Source: Candidatus Thioglobus sp. (GTDB taxonomy: Bacteria > Pseudomonadota > Gammaproteobacteria > PS1 > Pseudothioglobaceae). From it: a stretch of DNA of 12,977 nucleotides. Below the pieces are notes generated by a model. It did no database searches and was not told the origin of the DNA. It saw only the letters and a list, made by a program, of their open reading frames with translations. Below are positions 7,612 through 12,977 of this stretch, piece after piece (the first letter of the stretch is position 1; the number at the start of each line of letters is the position of its first letter). Made by a program: the position numbers and the translations under genes. The DNA lies in assembly GCA_015163925.1 (NCBI GenBank), contig JAAOIF010000011.1:1-12977 (forward strand), given 5' to 3'.

Positions 7612-8886
7612 GAGGCGTTCGATGCCGAGCATTTTAAGGATGTATTTTTGGTAAACTGGCTCAGGATTGCCGTTTTTCATATTGCGAATGAAGAATTTTT
7701 CAAAGGCGATTTTTGCCAAATGCATCATTTTGCTCTTTTTTGACCAAGTGACATTGCGGGGTGGAATCTGCGGCACAGCAACAAATGCCGCACCGGTGTC
7801 GCCGAAATCGGCAATGCAAACCGCGTTCCAAGTGGGAATGTGAGACGGCGATTTACCGGCAATCATATCAGCAATATTTCCCACCGCCGCCGCCGCCATT
7901 GATTCAATCATATAGCCAGTTTTCGGCGTGCCGCAAGGGATTGGCGTGGTTTCAACTGGCGGTATGGCAATATTTACTCCGATGGCAAAAATGTTGTTTT
8001 TTACCACTGATTGCTGAAATTCATTGACTTGCACGAAGCCGCGCGGATTGACATATTCTGCGTTAATATTCGCAAGATTTGCCACCACATCAACTCCCTT
8101 AAAAGCCGGCAGCAGCATCGTGTGCAAGCTTGGCACTTCAAGGGTTTTGACGGTTTCGCCGCTATCATTTACTTGCTCCACCAGCACCATATTTTCGCCG
8201 ACTTCAGCGACTTTTGCATTAGTAATCCATTTGATATGCCGGTGTCTAAATTCCGATTCTAACAAGCCCTTGGAATCGCCCACGCCGCCCAGTCCTAAGT
8301 GGCCGAGGTAGGGTTCGGCGGTTACAAAAGTTATCGGGCATTTGTCCCGAATGGAGCGTTTTTTCAAATCAGTATCCATAATTGCGGCAAATTCATACGC
8401 CGGCCCAAAGCACGAAGCCCCGGCCACAGCCCCTACTACAATAGGCCCGCCGCCGTTATTGCAAAATATTTCCCATTGCTGATGGGCAATTTCGGCATGC
8501 TCGGTGGTGCAAATTGAGACACTAAAACCATCTGGCCCCAGCCCAGCCACTTCGTCAAATGCTAATTTCGGCCCGGTGGCTAAAACCAAATAATCATAAT
8601 CTACGACTTGCTCGCCGACAATTACCTGATTTTCATCCGGCTTAATCTCAGTCGCCTCGCCGATAATTAGCTCAATTCCTTTGCGTTTTAGTCTTGGCGC
8701 TAATTCAAAACTAATATCCTCTTGCGACCGCCAACCGACCGCCAGCCAAGGGTTTGAGGGAATAAAATTAAAATTTGGATTATTGGAAATAACCGTCACT
8801 TGGTGGTTTTTGCCCAATGTTTTTTTAAGGTCATAAGCACAAGGCAGACCGCCTGTGCTTGCGCCGATAACAACAATTTGTGCCAT
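7603..8886 (-). CDS. sqr: Sulfide:quinone oxidoreductase
   Basis: SQR is a membrane-bound flavoprotein that oxidises sulfide to polysulfide sulfur and reduces quinone. The 427-residue protein aligns along its whole length with the A. ferrooxidans enzyme as I remember it. It has an N-terminal FAD motif (VVIGASTGG, 5-13), FIPSNPWLAVGW, and the second nucleotide-fold segment DYDYLVLATGPKLAF. All three cysteines and both histidines of that enzyme are present: C126 and H130 (ICTTEH), C159 (AGASCFGPAYEF), H196 (YLGHLG) and C357 (WNAVCIAD). IPPVETTPIPCGTPKTGYMIESM and the basic, amphipathic C-terminus fit attachment to the inner face of the membrane. I chose the ATG at 8886 because MAQIVVIGAS matches the family start; a GTG at 8895 would add three residues. 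The gene is alone on its strand, diverges from the ATP synthase operon and has its own promoter. Confidence 0.93.
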   Translation of the reverse strand: MAQIVVIGASTGGLPCAYDLKKTLGKNHQVTVISNNPNFNFIPSNPWLAVGWRSQEDISFELAPRLKRKGIELIIGEATEIKPDENQVIVGEQVVDYDYLVLATGPKLAFDEVAGLGPDGFSVSICTTEHAEIAHQQWEIFCNNGGGPIVVGAVAGASCFGPAYEFAAIMDTDLKKRSIRDKCPITFVTAEPYLGHLGLGGVGDSKGLLESEFRHRHIKWITNAKVAEVGENMVLVEQVNDSGETVKTLEVPSLHTMLLPAFKGVDVVANLANINAEYVNPRGFVQVNEFQQSVVKNNIFAIGVNIAIPPVETTPIPCGTPKTGYMIESMAAAAVGNIADMIAGKSPSHIPTWNAVCIADFGDTGAAFVAVPQIPPRNVTWSKKSKMMHLAKIAFEKFFIRNMKNGNPEPVYQKYILKMLGIERLKK

Positions 8887-8918
8887 AATTTTCACTGAAT
8901 TTGACTTGATAAAAGTAT

Positions 8919-8947
8919 ATTATTAAGTGAGTTCTGCCGATTGTCAA
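8919..8947 (-). promoter_or_regulatory. Promoter for sqr
   Basis: On the minus strand a perfect -35 box TTGACA (8947-8942) is followed by a 17-base spacer and AATAAT (8924-8919), five of six consensus bases. Transcription would start near 8912 and leave a leader of roughly 25 bases before the ATG at 8886. No clear repressor or activator site is visible around it. Confidence 0.65.
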
Positions 8948-8978
8948 ATATATCTGCCAAAAATTCGCCAAAACGCCT

Positions 8979-9006
8979 TTGATTTTTATGCCTCAGACTG
9001 TATAAT
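8979..9006 (+). promoter_or_regulatory. Promoter for the atp operon
   Basis: TTGATT (8979-8984), a 16-base spacer and a perfect TATAAT (9001-9006) form a sigma70-type promoter reading toward atpB. The leader would be about 60 bases. It contains the decamer TTTTTAATGA three times (9026, 9036 and 9048) before a modest ribosome binding site, TAGG at 9062-9065. Confidence 0.6.
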
Positions 9007-9025
9007 TTATGTTTTTTTTATAGCA

Positions 9026-9057
9026 TTTTTAATGATTTTTAATGATATTTTTAATGA
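9026..9057 (+). repeat. Triple direct repeat TTTTTAATGA in the atp leader
   Basis: Identical 10-base copies occupy 9026-9035, 9036-9045 and 9048-9057, between the predicted atp transcription start and the atpB ribosome binding site. They may result from slippage, or mark an A/U-rich leader that eases translation initiation. No protein binding can be claimed from the sequence. Confidence 0.85.
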
Positions 9058-9064
9058 GATTTAG

Positions 9065-10155
<1,091 letters not shown>

Positions 10156-10192
10156 AAAGTCAGAATATTTTGATTAAAATTGTGAATAAATT

Positions 10193-10663
10193 ATGAATAT
10201 AAACGCAACTTTATTTGGGCAAATGATTATGTTTGCCATGTTTACATGGTTTTGTATGAAGTTTGTCTGGCCGCCGCTTGTGGCTGCTATGGAAGAACGC
10301 AAAAAGCGTATTGAAAGTGGCTTATTAGCAGCCGAGCGGGGACTTTCAGAACACAAGGAAGCCCAGCAAAAATCACAAGAAATATTAGCTGCCTCTAAGG
10401 ACCAAGCGGCTGAAATTATTGCGAATGCTGGCCGCCAAGCAGCGACTATGGTTGAAGATGCGAAGGGAGTTGCCGCCGAGCAAGCCGATAAAATCAAGCT
10501 AAATGCTAAGGCGCAAATTGAGCAAGAATCCAAACGCGTTAAGAATGAGTTAAAAGAGCAAGTTTCCGGCTTGGTAATGCAGGGCGTGAGCTCGGTTTTA
10601 GCCAAAGAAGTGGATGCTCGGACTCATCAAGATATGCTTGGAAAATTGGCGCAAACCTTGTAG
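10193..10663 (+). CDS. atpF: F1Fo ATP synthase subunit b
   Basis: Subunit b is the peripheral stalk that holds F1 against Fo. The protein is 156 residues, the same length as in E. coli. A single N-terminal membrane helix (about 5-27, beginning [10 protein letters not shown]) is followed by the cytoplasmic turn [16 protein letters not shown], with R36 at the conserved place. A long charged coiled coil rich in A, E, K and Q then runs to the end. The ATG at 10193 is supported by this exact N-terminal agreement, although only a weak GTGA precedes it. atpE ends 37 bases upstream and atpH starts 8 bases downstream. Confidence 0.97.
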   Translation: MNINATLFGQMIMFAMFTWFCMKFVWPPLVAAMEERKKRIESGLLAAERGLSEHKEAQQKSQEILAASKDQAAEIIANAGRQAATMVEDAKGVAAEQADKIKLNAKAQIEQESKRVKNELKEQVSGLVMQGVSSVLAKEVDARTHQDMLGKLAQTL

Positions 10664-10671
10664 AATTGCCT

Positions 10672-11220
10672 ATGGAACCGACTTTCATCGCCAAACCTTA
10701 TGCGAATGCAATTTTTGAAATTGCCGCTAAAAACAGCTCACACGCCAGCTGGTCTGAGGTTTTGCACGCCGGGGCGGCACTCGCTGAGGATAAAAACATG
10801 CAAGCTTTTATTGCCTCTCCGAGTGTTGCAAAAGTGGCAAAAATCGCTGCTGCTAAAGCATTATTTGCCTCAGTTTTAAAGCGTTCAATTAGTGCTGAGG
10901 AAGGCGCTTTTGTGGAATTATTATTGGAAAATTCACGCTTTTCTGCCCTGCCGAGTATTTTGCAATTATTTACTGAAATGAGTAATATTAGCAGTGATAG
11001 CAAGGCTTTTGAGGTTGTAAGTGCGTATGAATTAAGCCGGCAGCAGCAGCAGCAATTAGTCGGCGATTTGAGCAAAAAATACAATTCTCATATTAAAATC
11101 AACGCCAGAGTTGATGAAAATTTGCTCGGCGGAGTGCTGATAAAATCTGGCGATAAAGTGATTGATTTATCAATTCAGGCGCGGACAGCGGAGTTGCAAA
11201 GCCGCCTGTCGGCTAATTAA
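10672..11220 (+). CDS. atpH: F1Fo ATP synthase subunit delta
   Basis: Delta joins the top of F1 to subunit b in the peripheral stalk. The 182-residue protein starts [18 protein letters not shown], the usual N-terminus, so I chose the ATG at 10672; the in-frame TTG at 10666 would add two residues. The C-terminal signature is [20 protein letters not shown] with VIDLSIQAR after it. A run of five glutamines (124-128) sits in the linker between the helical N-terminal domain and the C-terminal part. The ribosome binding site is poor, and translation is probably coupled to atpF, whose stop lies 8 bases upstream. Confidence 0.95.
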   Translation: MEPTFIAKPYANAIFEIAAKNSSHASWSEVLHAGAALAEDKNMQAFIASPSVAKVAKIAAAKALFASVLKRSISAEEGAFVELLLENSRFSALPSILQLFTEMSNISSDSKAFEVVSAYELSRQQQQQLVGDLSKKYNSHIKINARVDENLLGGVLIKSGDKVIDLSIQARTAELQSRLSAN

Positions 11221-11242
11221 AACATTACAAAAACATTACAAA
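11221..11242 (+). repeat. Tandem 11-base duplication before atpA
   Basis: AACATTACAAA occurs twice in direct succession (11221-11231 and 11232-11242), immediately between the atpH stop and the atpA ribosome binding site. It lengthens the atpH-atpA gap with unstructured A-rich sequence, which may favour ribosome loading, but it could equally be a slippage product. Confidence 0.8.
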
Positions 11243-11254
11243 AGAGGAAAAATT

Positions 11255-12400
11255 ATGCAATTAAACGCCAACGAAATTAGTGATTTAATCAAACAACAAA
11301 TTCAAGGTTTTGATTTTAAAGCAACTGCGCGGACGCAAGGCACGGTAATTAGCGTCAGCGATGGGATTGTGCGGATTCACGGCCTGAGTGATGTGCAATT
11401 TGGTGAGATGCTGGAATTTCCGAATAATACTTTTGGAATGGCTTTGAACCTTGAGCAAGACTCGGTCGGAGCGGTGATTTTGGGCGATTATTTGCATATT
11501 TCACAAGGCGATATTGTCAAATGCACTAAGCGTTTGGTGGAAGTTCCGGTCGGCGAGGCGATGCTCGGGCGGGTGGTAAGTCCGCTGGGCAAGCCGATTG
11601 ACGGCAAGGGTGAGATTAAGGCTCAGGGCGAGCGGCCGCTGGAGGTGGTGGCGCCCGGAGTGATTGAGCGGCAAAGTGTAAATGAGCCGATTCAGACTGG
11701 CATTAAAGCGATTGATGCGATGGTTCCGGTCGGACGGGGGCAGCGAGAACTGATTATTGGCGACCGGCAAACTGGCAAAACTGCCGTGGCGGTGGATGCA
11801 ATTATTAACCAGAAAAATACCGGCGTGAAATGTGTATATGTGGCGATTGGGCAAAAGGATTCCTCAGTTGCCGCAGTGGTGAGGAAATTGGAGGAACACG
11901 GAGCGCTGGAAAATACTATTGTGGTAAATGCGAGTGCCGCTGATTCCGCCGCCCTGCAATACATTGCGCCGTATGCCGGCTGCGCGATGGGAGAATATTT
12001 CCGTGACCGCGGCGAAGATGCTTTGATTGTTTATGACGATTTAACCAAGCAGGCATGGGCTTATCGGCAGGTTTCATTACTGTTGAAGCGACCTCCGGGG
12101 CGTGAGGCTTATCCGGGCGATGTGTTTTATCTGCATTCTCGGCTGTTGGAGCGGGCTTCAAGGGTGAATGCAGAATATGTGGAAGCCTTCACGAAAGGCA
12201 AAGTTAAGGGGCAAACCGGCTCGCTGACGGCGTTGCCGATTATTGAAACTCAGGGCGGCGATGTCTCAGCTTTTGTGCCGACTAATGTGATTTCCATTAC
12301 CGATGGGCAGATTTTCTTGGAAACTGATTTGTTTAATGCCGGCATCCGTCCAGCGACGCCCTCAAATTTTAGGCGTTGTATTTTTGTTTCACTGCCCTGA
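11255..12400 (+). pseudogene. atpA: F1Fo ATP synthase subunit alpha, cut off after residue 367
   Basis: Alpha is the non-catalytic nucleotide-binding subunit of F1. The ATG at 11255 has a good ribosome binding site (GAGG at 11244-11247) and gives [16 protein letters not shown], the family start. Numbering is identical to E. coli: Walker A GDRQTGKT is at 169-176 with K175, followed by [25 protein letters not shown] and the segment [20 protein letters not shown]. The match ends at NAGIRPA (A367, base 12355). Fourteen unrelated codons and a TGA at 12398 follow, giving 381 residues instead of about 513. The lost part includes the arginine finger (R376 in E. coli, nine residues further) and the whole C-terminal helical domain. 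The DNA beyond the break is the 3' end of an alkyltransferase gene on the other strand, and atpG, atpD and atpC are not seen. This is either a true rearrangement or an assembly join. Confidence 0.9.
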
Positions 12401-12609
12401 TTAAATCCGCCTAAATCGCCATTTGCTTTAACCACGCGGTGACAAGGCACTTCTGGCGCAAATGGGTTTTTGTTCATTGCCGAACCAACGGCGCGACCGG
12501 CATTAGGATTGCCTCCCATTAATTTTGCCAAACCTCCGTAGGTAGTAACTTTGCCGGCCGGCACTTTGGTTTTTAAGGTGCGGTAGCAATGTTGTTGAAA
12601 TTCGGTCAT
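12250..12609 (-). pseudogene. Methylated-DNA-cysteine S-methyltransferase-like protein with foreign C-terminus
   Basis: This family moves alkyl groups from O6-alkylguanine in DNA to its own cysteine. The protein has only the DNA-binding/catalytic domain, as in small MGMT-like proteins: KVPAGKVTTYGGLAKLMG, then NAGRAVGSAMNKNPF and the active-site PCHRVV with C56. [22 protein letters not shown] ends the recognisable part at residue 85. After that, 34 residues are simply atpA read on the opposite strand, so the natural C-terminus (probably a short tail) is missing. The catalytic core appears whole and the product could still work. The ATG overlaps the stop of kdsC as ATGA, so the two are translationally coupled. 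Whether it is an active alkyltransferase or an ATL protein cannot be fully settled, but the cysteine favours the former. Confidence 0.85.
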
Positions 12610-12977
12610 GAGAGATAAATTTTTACAGCAGCATCAAATTTATTTTGCGCTTTGAGGACAAAATCTATCGCCTCTCTGACCGCTCCATGCCCGCCGCTTT
12701 TATTAGTAATAAAATCAGAATTTTGCTTGACCAAATCGTGGGAATTAGCGACTGCCACTGCAAATCCGACCTTTTGCATCACCGGCAAATCAATCACATC
12801 ATCGCCCATATAAGCCACTTCATCAGCACTAATATTTAACTTTTTCAGCAGCTCGGCAAAGGCAATTAGCTTGTCATTTTGCCCCTGATAAAAATGCTCA
12901 ATGCCCAAATTTTTCATCCGATAATCCACACTTTTGGAATTTCTAGCACTAATTACCGCCGCCGCAATTCCGCTTGC
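12606..12977 (-). CDS. kdsC: 3-deoxy-D-manno-octulosonate 8-phosphate phosphatase (5' end beyond right edge)
   Basis: KdsC removes phosphate from KDO 8-phosphate, a late step in making the KDO sugar of lipopolysaccharide, in the cytoplasm. The open frame continues to the last base of the window, giving 123 C-terminal residues of the usual ~170-190. Visible HAD-family parts are AAAVISARNSK (motif II, with S-A-R in place of the usual T-G-R), YRMKNLGIEHFYQGQNDKL (with the motif III lysine), EVAYMGDDVIDLPVM (motif IV, GDD) and GGHGAVREAIDFVL near the end. The N-terminal nucleophile motif DVDG lies outside the window. A GTG at 12929 is internal and is not the start. The gene implies a Gram-negative outer membrane with KDO. 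Confidence 0.93.
   Translation of the reverse strand, partial: ASGIAAAVISARNSKSVDYRMKNLGIEHFYQGQNDKLIAFAELLKKLNISADEVAYMGDDVIDLPVMQKVGFAVAVANSHDLVKQNSDFITNKSGGHGAVREAIDFVLKAQNKFDAAVKIYLS

Noticed and set aside
8887..8895. GTG start for sqr, three codons further upstream
   Set aside because: The ATG at 8886 gives the family start MAQIVVIG. The GTG has no ribosome binding site, although the choice is not proven.
10174..10605. Long open frame on the minus strand opposite atpF
   Set aside because: It is the mirror of the intact AtpF coding sequence, is rich in Ser and Ala from reversed Ala codons, and has no recognisable domain.
11162..11254. In-frame upstream extension of atpA to an ATG at 11162
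   Set aside because: It lies inside atpH. The ATG at 11255 has a strong ribosome binding site and the exact family N-terminus.
12335..12357. The peptide AGRMPAL in the alkyltransferase tail as a sign of a dispersed repeat inserted in the gene
   Set aside because: The same bases read on the plus strand as NAGIRPA, a normal conserved AtpA motif at the right position, so no repeat is needed to explain them.

Overview
The window reads as chromosomal DNA of a moderately AT-rich gammaproteobacterium that probably oxidises sulfide. The basis is gene content and layout. grpE diverging from nadK-recN is the E. coli arrangement. dsbD-aroQ-accB-accC is an order I know from Pseudomonas. The ATP synthase subunits follow the enterobacterial pattern closely: AtpF has the same length as in E. 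coli, and AtpA numbering is identical to E. coli as far as it goes. The sulfide:quinone oxidoreductase resembles the Acidithiobacillus ferrooxidans enzyme. No taxon can be named from this alone.

Layout. Positions 1-4777 are on the minus strand and read, in transcription order, grpE, dsbD, aroQ, accB, accC; accC runs off the left edge. A 55-bp divergent gap separates grpE from plus-strand nadK-recN (4833-7314). Between recN and the convergent sqr gene (7603-8886, minus) lies a 288-bp stretch with a nested palindrome and a 23-bp tandem repeat of about 6.6 copies. sqr and the atp operon diverge from a gap (8887-9073) holding a good-looking sigma70-type promoter in each direction. The operon runs atpB-atpE-atpF-atpH-atpA, but atpA stops matching its family after residue 367 of about 513. 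The last ~600 bp are on the minus strand: kdsC (5' end beyond the right edge) and an O6-alkylguanine-DNA alkyltransferase-like gene overlapping it by ATGA. The 3' end of that gene is also cut off, at the same junction.

How the genes work together. AccB and AccC are the biotin carrier and biotin carboxylase of acetyl-CoA carboxylase, AroQ belongs to the shikimate pathway, DsbD supplies reductant to the periplasm, GrpE serves DnaK, NadK makes NADP and RecN acts in double-strand break repair. SQR passes sulfide electrons to the quinone pool, and F1Fo ATP synthase uses the proton gradient that respiration then builds.

The points most worth a second look are the atpA/alkyltransferase junction near 12355 (a real rearrangement or an assembly chimera), the duplicated N-terminal domain of DsbD whose first copy lacks both redox cysteines, and the palindrome plus satellite after recN. 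I see no tRNA, rRNA, CRISPR array, transposase or phage gene, and nothing that clearly amounts to a new biological system.
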